From assembly GCF_037975245.1 (NCBI RefSeq), contig NC_092566.1, positions 13,263,001 to 13,327,000 on the forward strand: DNA of 64,000 nt. Direction: 5' to 3'. Position numbers and translations under genes: made by a program. Shown piece by piece: positions 1-10,800 of this stretch; the stretch's first letter is position 1, and each line of letters starts with the position of its first letter. Under the pieces are notes generated by a model, which saw nothing but the letters and a program-made list of their open reading frames with translations, had not been told where the DNA came from and did no database searches. Source of the DNA: Apostichopus japonicus. Its lineage: Eukaryota; Echinodermata; Holothuroidea; Aspidochirotida; Stichopodidae.

Positions 1-1190
1 AACAATGGGTATGATCTTTGTCTTGGTTTAAATACATGTTTCAAAGGGTCAATGAGGCTTATCAACAATCACAGTGAGTGCAAGTACTTTGTGTGATGCA
101 ACCTTACTGTGTGCCTGGCTATACAAATACTACACCACAAATGCTAATGTGCAATTAAAGTTCATAGTTATCCCTGTAAATAAAGTAGATTAGTTGTCAT
201 GAATATTTACTAAAGTAATGATACACTCAACCAGTTAGGACAATTTCCTAATGCTAATAACTCTCTAAACTGTACACCAATATCATGCTCTCAAAGCACT
301 GGTATTGTCAGTACAAACAGTACCTAACCTTGATCTGATAGAAACATGTTTTTCATACTGCTCGTACTGACAATACGAGTGCTCTGAAGTCAGACATGAC
401 ACTACAGTATAGAAAACATAGTCCCAACTGGGTGATACACTCTGAAATTATATATTCATTTACCCAAGGTAGACCATGACACTTGTGCAAAGATTGATAT
501 CATATCAATCTTGTGGTGTGTTACAATGTGAAAAGTGTTGCTATCTACTAACAAAGGCAATAGAGAAATTTCAAGTGGTTTTAATTCTAGAGTACTTTCA
601 ATGCAAATTTGACCTTTTTGGTTATGAAACAGAAACTCTCAGATATGACTGACCCCGATTCTTTGCGTGCAGTTCAGAATCAATTGCCAAATTTGGTGGT
701 TCTATGATAAATTGGTGGTATGTTTTGTTTCTTGACTGATTCACAAGATACACAGCACTTCACCATGTATCACAGTTAGGCATGGTTCATACTGAAAGCA
801 GGCTGAACTTGATACTTCCAACAAAATGCCAATGAACAGTTACAGGTTTAACTGGTTAATCTGAATAGCCTTAACACATTCTATTAGAACACACTGTACC
901 AACTGAACATGATTACAAACACAGAGACTTGTGACCATATACAGTTAGTTCTACTAGTTAGTTCTACACCGCTTTTATATGAAACCTTTCATTCCTTCTG
1001 GGAACCGTTTATGCCTTCTTTGGACCTGATCTTCTGTCTGCACTGCATACTGGGGTTGAAATTTGCAAGTAAGCAACAACCTTAACTTTTGTGGTATCTT
1101 TCAGAGTGCCTTACAATCCTTCCTACCAACAAAGTCAACACTTTTGCAGTACATATTTACAATTCACGAATTGGAGGATGGCATACTAAC
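1..1190 (-). other. Intron of the hnRNP H/F-like gene (no exon found)
   Basis: Expected continuation of qRRM2 (an aromatic-rich segment ending in GEAFVQF-like sequence) was looked for on the minus strand and not found. No repeat or RNA gene was recognised. Confidence 0.6.
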
Positions 1191-1328
1191 CGTCAAAGAA
1201 TTCCACTATGTCGCTTTTAAGACACTCAAATGGTAAACCACGTAGCCTTACACACTGTCCTTCCTTCAGGGCATTGGCTCCAATTCGCTTAGTAACCCAT
1301 TGCATCTCACTCCTCTTTGAGGCAAAAA
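1191..1328 (-). CDS. hnRNP H/F-like, coding exon 3 (residues 81-126)
   Basis: Completes the [12 protein letters not shown] linker and opens qRRM2 with [11 protein letters not shown] and IVEFFDG. Donor GTTAGT lies left of 1191; acceptor AG is at 1329-1330. It ends in phase 1, so at least one further exon is required beyond the window. Confidence 0.9.
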
Positions 1329-2529
1329 CTACCAAAAGAAAGGAATAAGAAAATTTAGTTCCAGTATTAAAGATAAAGAGAATAACTGATTCTGGCTATA
1401 ACAATTTTGGTAAATAAAGTCATACACGTGCAATTGGAAGGAACAGATGATACTGTATTCATGGGAATAATGAGTTCCTGTTAGCAGTATGAAAAAACAC
1501 AACAGCCATTATCTGCGATAATTTATTACAGGCTGCTACATATATTGATGACAGTAAACATGTGGTATTTTATATAAAAAAAAACACACCTAAACACATC
1601 ATATAGAACATGCAACAAAAGCCCTAAGCAGCTTGCAAACCACACCACACACATTATGCTATTAAAGTAGTACCAGGAACATTTGAGTTACACTTCTTGA
1701 AGTTAGGTTGCTAATGGAACAACTTGCCAATTGCTCAATGAGAAAGATCTGCCTATAAATTAGAATAGTGACAAAATCTCACATATTAAAGAATATGTTG
1801 AATGTTCTTTCCAAGAAGTGCCAAGCAGAGAAGCAATAAACAATTATGGTTCAGTAAAGTACCTGTTGTAACCAGAAATGGAATTCACATCAGATTGACA
1901 GGCATTATGCAATTTACAGCACACATGTACATCATTCAGTTTTCATTTTTTCTTGTAGTGCAAGGAGGGTGTGTTTCATGATATCAGTGTAGTTATTGTA
2001 GCAATTCAGCTTGCATGGTCTTTTAGTGATTACATTCTACTATTTGTGCACAAAATCGGCATTGTTAAAAACAGGGATGAACTCATTGTGATATGCCTTA
2101 CCTTCAATGTATCTTTTACCCATGTGTTCATTATCCTTCTTCAAGGCTTCCTGCAGATCATTATCTGACTCAAGCTCAACAAAGGCTTCACCGGTTGGAC
2201 GTCCATCAGGTGTGAAGGTGAAATGGATGCCTTCACTGTCCCCTACAATATTTATACCTTAACGGAAAGTAAAAAAAATCATTTCAATTTAAAGACAATC
2301 TAATGCAAACAATTGAAGCTGTAACTACTCGATGTTAAGTAACAATGATCGACCAACAACATGTTCAAGCTACTGATACACTGACCATTCAACTTACATT
2401 ATTGCAATGTAATAAACTAATAAAAATTCCACCAAGAAACTTACCAGCAAAAAAATTCTGTACTTCAGATGACGTAGCAGACCACGGCAGTCCACGGACT
2501 CTTATAACGTAACCATCTTCATCACCCAT
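1191..2529 (-). CDS. hnRNP H/F-type qRRM RNA-binding protein, 5' part of gene (partial, runs off left edge)
   Basis: RNA-binding protein of the hnRNP H/F (qRRM) family, which in other animals binds G-tracts in nuclear pre-mRNA and controls splicing. Seen: three coding exons on the minus strand, 2445-2529, 2102-2257 and 1191-1328, all joined in phase 1, giving 126 residues. The start ATG (2527-2529) opens [17 protein letters not shown]. qRRM1 spans about residues 7-86 with the family RGLPW signature and [12 protein letters not shown] in place of a classical RNP1. A linker ending in SEMQWV leads to qRRM2, which begins at about residue 105 with [19 protein letters not shown]. The order and spacing match vertebrate hnRNP F/H. 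The rest of qRRM2, the Gly-rich region and qRRM3 must lie left of base 1; no further exon was found in 1-1190. GRSF1 or ESRP are alternatives, but the linker and N-terminus favour hnRNP H/F. Confidence 0.92.
2102..2257 (-). CDS. hnRNP H/F-like, coding exon 2 (residues 29-80)
   Basis: Encodes the centre and end of qRRM1, including GEAFVEL and HMGKRYIE, both near-invariant in hnRNP H/F. Phase 1 in and phase 1 out (156 nt). Confidence 0.92.
2445..2529 (-). CDS. hnRNP H/F-like, coding exon 1 (residues 1-28)
   Basis: Carries the start codon and the first strand of qRRM1 (RGLPW at about residues 12-16). The donor GTAAG lies just left of 2445. The acceptor AG is at 2551-2552 after a pyrimidine-rich tract, so the exon has only 21 nt of 5' UTR (2530-2550). 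Confidence 0.92.
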
Positions 2530-3103
2530 CTTGAGGTTGAGGTTTAAATCCTTACCAAGAAAACAAAAGCAGAGAAGTAATATTGTTATTCAAATGTGCG
2601 AGTTGGTATCTTTGTCATGACAATAAAAACAGTTCCATTCACATTTCACTTTCATTACAGTAACCATATATTAGGCATTTGCATTTCAACTGCGGAACGT
2701 TTGTGCATCATTTTTGTAACTAGGCTGGCTATCTTTAAACCTTTCTTGATAATCTACTGTCAATCAACATTTGGCAGAGCCTATTATTAATATTATATGG
2801 GAAGCCTACATAGCCTATTTGCATATATTACAGCCTACGTGTTCCTACAAAATAATTTATCCAGTATCTCATCGCAAAAATGCTACACAATATGGGCAAA
2901 CTGCTTTGCTAGCAACATAGTACTTTACAAATATAACTTAGACTTCTGATATAATTTCAAAAACTTCAAACTGCTACACAAAATTATTCTTTGTAGGCCT
3001 AGCATTTAAATTAGTCCATACCTAATGAAGCAAGTATTTCCTGCCTAGAGACTGGTGCTTAAGCCATTGTGAAAATTAGTTTTCTGCTATAGCAGAAACT
3101 TAC

Positions 3104-3400
3104 CGTAGCAATAAATGTTTCAACACGCCCTTTATACTAATTGTACTTGTAGGCCTTGACTTGTACAGCACTATTTACGTTAGGACGTAGAGGAACTTGA
3201 AAGAATGTACACCATATGTACTACAAGGCCTTGCGCATAAAGGTTAAAGAACTTTACAAGGACCTGCTTTGCCTATAGCCTGGCGTACTACTTACTAGTA
3301 ACAGGCTAGCCTAACGTATTGGCTATCCAACTTCTAGGAATAGGTTAGTGCTATGAACTAAGTAGCCTAGGCTGGGGTACGGTACTGTAGCCTACGTAGA
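3104..3400 (-). other. Probable 5' non-coding exon and promoter area of the hnRNP H/F-like gene
   Basis: The acceptor at 2551-2552 implies an upstream untranslated exon. A consensus donor (CG|GTAAGT on the minus strand) has its first exon base at 3104. The right boundary is a guess; no TATA box was recognised. The CpG-containing stretch around 3380-3640 is the most promoter-like sequence nearby. Confidence 0.35.
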
Positions 3401-3499
3401 TTAAGAGCGTGCCCCCAATGCATACGACAGAGATAGTCGGGCACGGCTTTCTTTTTTCAAATACGGTTGAATACGGTTCTGTTTTAACCATCTTTATCT

Positions 3500-4350
3500 A
3501 ATGCTAGAATTAACGTTAGTGTTAATTATTTGCTTCCTTTAAAGTAAACGGTCATAACAACCCCTAATCTTACAATATTTACTCGATTTTATGCGGAACC
3601 ACAGCGTTGTTGGCGGCAGACAATGAGGAGTACAAATGCACGCTAATATCACGTGGCTTGCGACGACAATGTTATTGGCTCTTTCACTGAATCTATTTTC
3701 AGGGACGCCGTTAGGGTACAAAAACAGTAGGATTGGATTTCAAGTCGGTGTGTCGCATACTCAAGACGAAGCCCGAACTGCCTTACTAAATCATTACAAA
3801 AACAACTATCCTATAAATTGTTATATTTCCTCCTTAGCATATCAAGAATTTTATTGACTTCGCAGCATCACTCCACTGCATAACAGGCTGCATCGTATAT
3901 TTAATATACACCAAAATCCCTATCCAGAAAAACGCCCTCCAAATTCTCGTGATCCAGATTCTACGAGTCGGCCTCTTAATTAGGATTACTTGCACAAACA
4001 TATGCACCACCAGCGATATACACCCTGACACCAAGTGCCAATTAGCACTTCTTTTAGAAGAAATTTATGTGGTACACAGCTTGGTGTGATCAGTAAACGT
4101 TTTTACTCCATAAAGGCATGCATTAAGGTCGTTATTATAAGCAACGAACAACAAAGAACTTAAAAGTTCGCTACCTGTCTGAAAATATTTTAATCGTGGT
4201 CATTTGCCGGAGAAAACACCCCACTCCCACTCACTATAGGAATTTGTATTTCAGAAAAAAAAAACTATTGTAAAAATAATTTTCATAAACTATCATTAAC
4301 AGAATTTGACCAAGCCAAAATTTACACAAACAAGCATTATATGTACAGCG
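3500..4350. other. Intergenic, nothing recognised
   Basis: Between the putative hnRNP promoter and the first transposon. Short open frames exist on both strands (for example 3636-3857 plus) but have no family similarity or splice support. Confidence 0.5.
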
Positions 4351-4427
4351 GTACCGTATGGCAAGCCGTTTTACTTTTTATTCAATATTTAATGATATCT
4401 TTAATTATTTGATGATATCATTAAATC

Positions 4428-5624
4428 TAGTGTTTGCACGGGTTATCCGGGTACCCGGGTACCCGCCCGACGTGATACTACCCGGTTCCTTATTTATTAC
4501 CCGAATCCTAAGCAGAGTGTGATTTAAAAAAAAAAAATGGCAAACCGACGGTTAAGCAGATTTCCCATTGACTTAGTGTGGTGTTAGGCTACAATGTGGT
4601 CGAAGATAACAGCAATAACGAAGGAACCCGTTCGACGCGATACTACCCGGTTCCTAATTTATTACCCGAATCATACGCAAAGTGTGATTGTTTAAAAAAA
4701 AATTACAAACCGATGGTTAGGCTGATTTCCCATTGACTTAGTGTGTTGTTAGGCTACCATGTGTTCGAAGATAACAGCAATAACGAAAGCTTTCCATAGA
4801 TATCTTATAACTGCGTCACAATTTCAGCTAATAAACAGATGACTAGGCTAGTCTACCCCCATTGACTTAGTGTGGTGTTAGGCAACCATGTGGTCGAACG
4901 TAACAGCAATAACGAAAGTATTCCATGGATGTCTTATAACTGCGTCACAACTCCAGCAAATAAACAGATGGTTAGGCTTAGCTAGATTTCTCATTGACTT
5001 AGTGTGGTGTTAGGCTACCATGTGGAAGAAATTATTATTTATTCATTCGTTTATTTCAAAGAAGGAAAGGCTGACAAGGAATTTTACGCGATGTTTATGG
5101 ATTATAGACGGGATAACTAAAAAATAGTAATCGCAAGTGGCTTTTCACTAATCGTTTATTCCAAATGCGATCAAATTGCGCGAATCGCGCAATCTCGCGG
5201 CTAATGCGAACCCTGGGCCTGCATAAGAGATAGTAGTAGTAGTATCAAAAACTGCTTAAGAGCTAAATTGGATATTTATATGGTTTGATCCAATAGACGT
5301 GCACGAGCTAGCATAGGCAGCGGCGGCAGTGCGATGTTAGTAGTAATGCTAATTATAATTAAATAATTAATTTATTAACAAGTAAATGAAAGAAACAGAA
5401 GCAAATTATTGAGGGAGGTTTTATACCTTATCTTACACCTACGTATTTGAACATGAAAACATTGTCAGTAGAGAATATAATGCATTTATTACAGCATCCA
5501 ATATGTAATTTCTTGAAAATCGTGATACACGAGGGTAAACAAAAAAATTCCGGGTACCCGGATACTCGACGGGTAACGGCCCTCGGGTACCCGGTTCCCG
5601 ATTTTTGGACCCGTGTAAACACTA
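4428..5624. mobile_element. hAT-type DNA transposon (non-autonomous), nested in the GATATC element
   Basis: Inverted termini TAGTGTTTGCACGGGT (4428) and its complement ending at 5624 (one mismatch in 16), followed inside by GGGTACCCG-rich sequence at both ends. Flanked by a perfect 8-bp direct repeat ATTAAATC at 4420-4427 and 5625-5632. An 8-bp TSD and a TAGTGTTT-like terminus are typical of the hAT superfamily. Length 1197 bp; no transposase frame was found, so it is a non-autonomous or deleted copy. The GATATC array resumes in phase after the right TSD, so insertion came after the host element. Confidence 0.85.
4555..5040. repeat. Four degenerate tandem units inside the hAT element
   Basis: The word CATTGACTTAGTGTG recurs (with minor changes) at about 4566, 4732, 4860 and 4992, each followed by a GTTAGGC(T/A)AC-A-ATGTG stretch and, in the first three units, AACAGCAATAACGAA. 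Spacing is 166, 128 and 132 bp; the fourth unit breaks off after ATGTGGAAG. The first two units also share a CCCGGTTCCT-rich segment. Confidence 0.75.
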
Positions 5625-5632
5625 ATTAAATC

Positions 5633-5998
5633 AATTGTTGATATGAAGAAATCGAATTGTTGATATCATTAAATCAATTAATGATATCATTAATTCAGTT
5701 CATTTCTTGATATCAATAATTCATTTAATGATATCATTAAATGAATTAGTGATATCAAGAAATGATTTAAAGATATCTTTAAATGTATTTGTGATATGTA
5801 CATATCACTAATTCGAATTGGTGGTATGTACATATCACTAATTCGATTTAATGATATCGGCAAATATGACGTCATATTTACTGATATCACTAATTCGAAT
5901 TAGTGATATGTACATATCACTAATTCGATTTAATGATATAAACAATTATGACGTACATATCAAGAATTCGGCCATATTTAATGATATCATTAAATATG
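5633..5998. repeat. GATATC array, 21-bp period (left part, copy 1)
   Basis: Successive GATATC hexamers start 21 bp apart over most of the run from about 5640 to 5800, with one 26-bp spacer, then a looser stretch containing GATATGTACATATC. Spacers are AT-rich and partly self-complementary (ATTAAAT/ATTTAAT), so the array is a chain of palindromes. Confidence 0.8.
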
Positions 5999-6260
5999 GC
6001 TGCGATATGTCTGGTTATACGGCGTAGTCTCAGTAACTCATCCGTACATAGGCCTTATGGAACTAAGCTGGTGGAAGTTGGTATGGGCCTAGTGCAGTGC
6101 AGTATACATTACATTAGTTATACGGTAGGCTCAATACGTAAAACTGCTCTTAATATCGCGGGGATTGAAGCTCAACCAGTTCTAGACAGAATATATAATG
6201 CACTAACCGCACTGTACTTCCCGCCACATAATCCCAGGCGCTCAAACTGAGGGCGTAATT
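5999..6260. other. Unique core of the GATATC element, copy 1
   Basis: About 260 bp of ordinary-composition sequence between two GATATC arrays. It lies inside an open frame (plus strand, 5948-6250, 100 codons) that matches no family I recognise and starts in the array, so I do not call a gene. A stretch around CCGTACATAGG has a weak match near 60730. Confidence 0.5.
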
Positions 6261-6690
6261 GATGATATCATTAAATATGGCCGAATTCGTGATATGTACG
6301 CCATATTTGATGATATCAATAATTGGAATTTATGATATCATTAAATATGGCCGAATTCGTGATATGTACGTCATACTTTTTCATATCATAAATTTAAATA
6401 CAGATATCTGAAATTGAATTTATGATATCTTGAATTGAATTATAGATATCTATAATAGTTCATCTATTTTAAGATATCACAAATTCAATTCTTGATATCA
6501 AAATTTTAATTATGATATCATCAAATAAAATAATGATATCAATAATTTCCGTGCACCAATTAATGATATCATCAAATATGACGTACATATCATTAAAACA
6601 ATTTCAGATATCATTAAATAATTCAAGATATCATTAAATAATTGTTGATATCATTAAATAATTGTTGATATCAATAAATACTGAATAAAA
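6261..6690. repeat. GATATC array (right part, copy 1)
   Basis: More than ten GATATC sites in AT-rich spacers, ending in four units of (T/A)GATATCATTAAATAATT-like sequence just before the right TIR. Confidence 0.75.
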
Positions 6691-6715
6691 AATAAAATGG
6701 CTTGCCATAGTACCG

Positions 6716-7140
6716 CCGTAAAATACTCGAATGCCTCATTTCAATTCTCTTACCTATAAGTGACACCTAATCGTCGCATTGTCAAGTTTTTGTATCACTT
6801 ACCCACTTTTTGTATTATTTCCTCAAAATGTCTATAAAATCGAAATCATTTTACACATCTCGTTACCCTTACATGCGTATACCTTACTGAGTACCACCCT
6901 ATCATACTTAATACCATTATTAACCTATATTTTATGAAGAGTTGATATTTTGAGATTAAACAGTCAAAATATGGAGAAAAAATATTGCATTTTCAAGGAA
7001 TAAGTCGAAGAAAGAAAGTTTGCAATGACATAGACATTTAATTTATTTTTGTTATGTAAAAGGAATGAAGAAAAAAGCCGAAAAGTAGTTGCAATAATCT
7101 TAATTTTTATGTAAAAAATGCAGAAGCTTCGGTAGTTCAT
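6716..7140. other. Intergenic, nothing recognised
   Basis: AT-rich sequence without coding or repeat signal between the GATATC element and low-complexity tracts. Confidence 0.5.
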
Positions 7141-7146
7141 GTTACT

Positions 7147-7272
7147 ACTTTTTTTTGGGGGGGGGGGGGGGAATAATAAAAAGGTCTGAAAACAAAGCGA
7201 AATTCTGATATTAAATTATTATTATTATTTTGATCATCATCATCATCATCAACATCATCATCATCATCATTA
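7147..7272. repeat. Poly-T/poly-G tract and CAT microsatellite
   Basis: A T-run passing into a G-run (about 7147-7171), an ATT run, then (CAT)n from about 7231 to 7272. These produce a poly-Asp open frame on the minus strand that is an artefact. Confidence 0.85.
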
Positions 7273-7358
7273 TGGCTCGAAGAAGACAAATCGAAGTAAA
7301 GAAGCTTCAACAAGTAACCCCCTATACCCCATAACGATTTAAACGGCGCTAAGCCTGG

Positions 7359-7653
7359 CAGGCGCGTAGCCAGGAATTTGCCAAGGGAGGGGCGAAACTG
7401 TAGATTCGGCATTGCAAACTATCTATAAGCGTAGCGCCACCATAAATTGGCGCGAAGCGTACAAGAAAATTTTGGCTAAAAATGACTCCCAGATCGCTGG
7501 AAATGGCACTTCCCAGGCCTTGCAAGTTGCATCTTAGCATTTTCTCTTTTGAAAATACTAGCGATATCGTAAAAACATTAAAAAAAAAAATTAAAATATG
7601 CTCAAGGGGGGGGGGCGGCTGCCCCCTTCGCCCCCCCCTTGGCTACGCGCCTG
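7359..7653. mobile_element. hAT-type MITE with intact 8-bp target-site duplication
   Basis: The 295-bp element starts CAGGCGCGTAGCCAGG and ends in the complement of CAGGCGCGTAGCCAAGG, flanked on both sides by AAGCCTGG (7351-7358 and 7654-7661). CAG termini with 8-bp TSD are hAT hallmarks. The interior carries GGGGCG-rich sub-terminal sequence and a short motif (ACTATCTATAAGCG, AGCGCCACCA) that recurs at 7905-8020 and 62800-62860. Confidence 0.88.
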
Positions 7654-7904
7654 AAGCCTGGGTGCTAAACGGCAAGTCATGTTGTTGTTATACAACAATA
7701 TTACTCTTTATACCTCAAATTTTAGTTTAGTAGTTATGTTTATATGTTCACAAAATTATTTATTTAATTAAGTTAACTGATGCCAAGTACAGGGCCGTTG
7801 CCTGCGGGTTATGGGGTGGCAGCTGTCTCGTGATATTTCCATTTTCTAAATGAAATTAAGCCTACGATAATGTGAATGCCTGGACAGTATGCGCTATTAA
7901 TTGT

Positions 7905-8022
7905 AGAAAAATTAAGAATGTTTAAATGCAACTCACAAGGATTGGGAAGTGCAATTTCCGAGTCGTTTTGTCAAAAATGTTTGTGCTAACATGGTGGCGC
8001 TCCCGCTTAGATAGTGGCATGA
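7905..8022 (-). mobile_element. Truncated inverted copy of the 7359-7653 MITE family
   Basis: Read on the minus strand it repeats, with mismatches, the interior of the 7359-7653 element: the ACTATCTAAGCGGGAGCGCC word (7993-8012) and the GGAAATTGCACTTCCCAA block (7943-7960). Ends were not resolved. Confidence 0.65.
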
Positions 8023-8384
8023 TGGTCCCTTTTCAGAAATGGTCTACCCACTAAATATTTCTTAAACAAGACCATGGTATATACGCACATCATAAAGCAC
8101 AGCACAGCACATATAACTTTTCATGTTTCCAATAAAGTGAATGTGCCCAGATATACCCAATGGTGCTTTTCAAATGTACTTATGATACCATACTTGTACA
8201 ACATGCACACATAATTATGTATAACAAGATGATGTTATTCTTGTAAGCAAAGTATAAAATATGTTTCCGTTTTGGGTTTAAGTTTCAATTTTATGGCCCT
8301 AATTAACCAGGATGTTAAATAGATAAGTCTTTCTTAATTTAAGTCTAACCACTTGTTAAATGTCACTTTTATTAAAATATATAT

Positions 8385-8563
8385 CAATGCAGGGACCACA
8401 CAGAAGCAAACTTGAAGATTTCTAGATGTGAGTCCACCCCTGGACCCCGCCGGGACTCTGCGCCCGGCGCAATAAAGGCTTTGCGACAAGCTTAGGCGCT
8501 CGCGGACTCCTCCAGTTTCATTCATATGACCCCCGTGACTTTTTAATTCGGATTGACGCCCCT
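8385..8563 (-). mobile_element. Probable hAT-type MITE end
   Basis: On the minus strand a terminus CAGGGGCGTCAATCCG begins at 8563 and continues into GC-rich sequence with GCGCAGAGTCCCGGCGG. The form resembles hAT non-autonomous ends. The opposite terminus and TSD were not found, so it is probably truncated near 8385. Confidence 0.5.
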
Positions 8564-8744
8564 GACCGACGTTATCATAAATTTGTTCTTAAAGGTGTAT
8601 TCCAGAGATTTAACATATTTTAAAAGTGAATATCTAGAAAACCGCTCATAACTACAGAAACACTACAGCACTTATTTTGTCTTGGTCTAAAAAATATAAA
8701 CACTAATAATTCTGCATGAAGTTATCCATTAAGCCGGGTCACAC

Positions 8745-8758
8745 GGGGGGGGGGGGGG
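8745..8758. repeat. Poly-G tract
   Basis: Run of 14 G residues. Similar tracts occur near 21387, 29600 and 38050. Confidence 0.9.
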
Positions 8759-8759
8759 T

Positions 8760-10550
8760 GGTGGCGTCTCCGAAAAATGACGGCGGTACGTAGTAAAAAC
8801 ATGGACGCAGACCTGACCTTCCGGCAATCGACTTTCCACAACTAAATTACTTCTGTGACTTGTAAGGAAGAGTATCATGAAATTCGGTGAAATTGAAAAA
8901 CCCTAAATACTCTCTCCTGGATATTCTGTACAGCTCTACAAACCTTTTATCACCTCTGTGGTTAAACCCGGAAGTAGTCATTCACGATGCCAATCAAACA
9001 TTGTTCTGATAGTACACAGTATAGCTCAGAATGCATTAGTCAGTGCTTGCTCGATCTGCTTGTCAAACAGACCTTTGCCTGTGTTCTTCCCTCACTGCAC
9101 TCATGGAACACGGTCGATAACTTCAACAGTCGGAATAAAACATGCTACACAATTGGGGCTTGAGAGGTGTGAAATAAATGTTTTCGGTAACAATCTTTGG
9201 TTGCACCATTCAGAGTTCTCGTCTAGTGTGTGGTCAACACCTGCGTTATTGCAAACACGTTAATGTAACTCGAGGCAAATGTGTTTTTGCGACTTTAGAG
9301 TAAGTATTTCTAATACTCTTCTAATTAATTGACGCTGATAGAGTGCATATTGGTTTACCTAACGTAACGAATTACGTGAAGGCTGCCAATACTAATACTA
9401 GTACTAGTACAGTAATAGATTAGCTTAGAATACATAACTCTGTGATAGTATACGCTTGGTTTTATTTATGAATTACAAATGTGCAAATATAGAGTCGAAC
9501 TGCAGAATAGGATACTGTCATCTTTCATTCACGCAGCCGTTTAGGGCAGAAACTTCGCTTTGTCATAGCCTTGCCATAGCCTTGTCATATTTGCCTGTTG
9601 TCATATTGAAATACCTATGTAGACTTAGTATTTGTTTTTCTGGCTTCAAAGCATAGGTCAAAAGGGATAATATTTACAGTTCAAGTGAAAAGGGGTGATA
9701 TGTATAGTCTACTGTCCTCCAAAAAGCAAATCAGTAGCAACAAAATCAGGCAAATGCTTAAAAGCTCTGTTACTAGTGTTAGTTGGTCACATAGGAAAGC
9801 ATAACGTGAAATTAATGGTACAAAAAAATGTTGTTAGCTCGATTAATTAGTTAATTAGGCTGCTTAAATGAAGCAACTTAATTGTTAGTTGTAACCGTGC
9901 ACATAACAGGCTAATTCTTTGATGTTAATTGTGTGGTATAGAACTGGTATAGAACTGGTACGCTGTGGACTCAGTCAGATGTTGACAGTAACGTTATTCA
10001 TGGACCTTTTTTGATGAAATTTGGGCGGACTGTGGAATTAACCATGTGCATCTTATTATGTAGTATAAACCTGCTTTCATTTAGTTATGAACAGTTTCTA
10101 GCATTTACAATACTTGTTGTTACTTGCATTGCAGTTATATATGTACAGTCTACTGAATGCCTAGTTTCTGAACTAGACTACACATGAGGCATGTATGCAC
10201 TTTTCGTTCATGGAAACTCTAAGCACTAATTTGACATGTAATGTTAGCACTAAAGATGGTAGTTCGATCTATGTTGCACAAATAGAAGTGAATATTACAG
10301 CAAGCTTTCCAGTAGGTACGTTACAGGTAAGGTCAAATCAAGCTTCACACTGTATTTGCATATTGAATTTTTTCCATGTAGAATTGAGTCCCATGTGATT
10401 GATAGAAACCAAAGCGAATCACAGTTCAAAACAAAACATGGCAGTTAATCACTTATAGATAAACTTTTTCTCTTTTTTTTCTTATTTTAACACAAGATAT
10501 ATAAGTTATTGAACCCTAAAGGTTTGTCCTATCTTATAAACTCTAATATA
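8760..10550. other. Upstream region of the RASSF gene, no exon assigned
   Basis: The first RASSF coding exon has an acceptor at its 5' side, so at least one untranslated exon lies upstream, probably somewhere here, but I could not place it. Open frames at 8958-9263 and 10195-10398 have no recognised similarity. Confidence 0.4.
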
Positions 10551-10554
10551 AAAT

Positions 10555-10800
10555 CTAATTTCCTGCAGCCTTTCATGACTTCTTTACTATTTACAGCGCC
10601 ATACATAGTCACCGCACTAGAAGTGCCGGTCAAGCACACCACAACTTATGTAATACAACATTTGGTACTTTTAAGTTTAAAGAATTGTGCTAGAAGGACA
10701 TGGAATTCTTTAACTGCTGCTATAAAATCTAACCATCTAAAGTAACATTTAGAAAAACGCTAAAAAAACAACTAATTTCTCAGTATTGATACATCGTTTA
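10555..10800 (+). mobile_element. LINE remnant, C-terminal end of reverse-transcriptase ORF2
   Basis: Plus-strand translation gives, across small frameshifts, a TFKFKELC-like piece and then RRTWNSLTAAIKSN followed by a lysine-rich FRKTLKKQL-like end. This is the conserved C-terminal tail of CR1/L2/RTE-type LINE ORF2 proteins (WNSLP..IK...FKK.LK). Decayed, no intact domain. Confidence 0.6.

Larger units (their letters stand above)
4357..6709. mobile_element. TIR-bounded non-autonomous element filled with GATATC palindromes (copy 1, interrupted by a hAT element)
   Basis: Both ends carry an inverted repeat beginning TATGGCAAGCC and continuing roughly 40 bp (G/A, C/T and a few other mismatches) before the GATATC-rich interior. 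The element is flanked by a direct repeat GTACCG at 4351-4356 and 6710-6715, read as a 6-bp target-site duplication. Subtracting the nested hAT (4428-5624) and its 8-bp TSD leaves about 1.15 kb. No transposase was seen. The same terminal core (TATGG-A-AAGCC) bounds the elements at 58057-60444, so this is a family. Superfamily not assigned. Confidence 0.75.

Noticed and set aside
3636-3857. Plus-strand frame with a signal-peptide-like start (TWLATTMLLALSLNLFSG)
   Set aside because: 73 codons, no similarity, no splice or promoter support, and the region is likely the hnRNP promoter.
7137-7412. Minus-strand frame with a poly-Asp/poly-Asn stretch
   Set aside because: Comes from the CAT/ATT microsatellite and the end of the hAT MITE.
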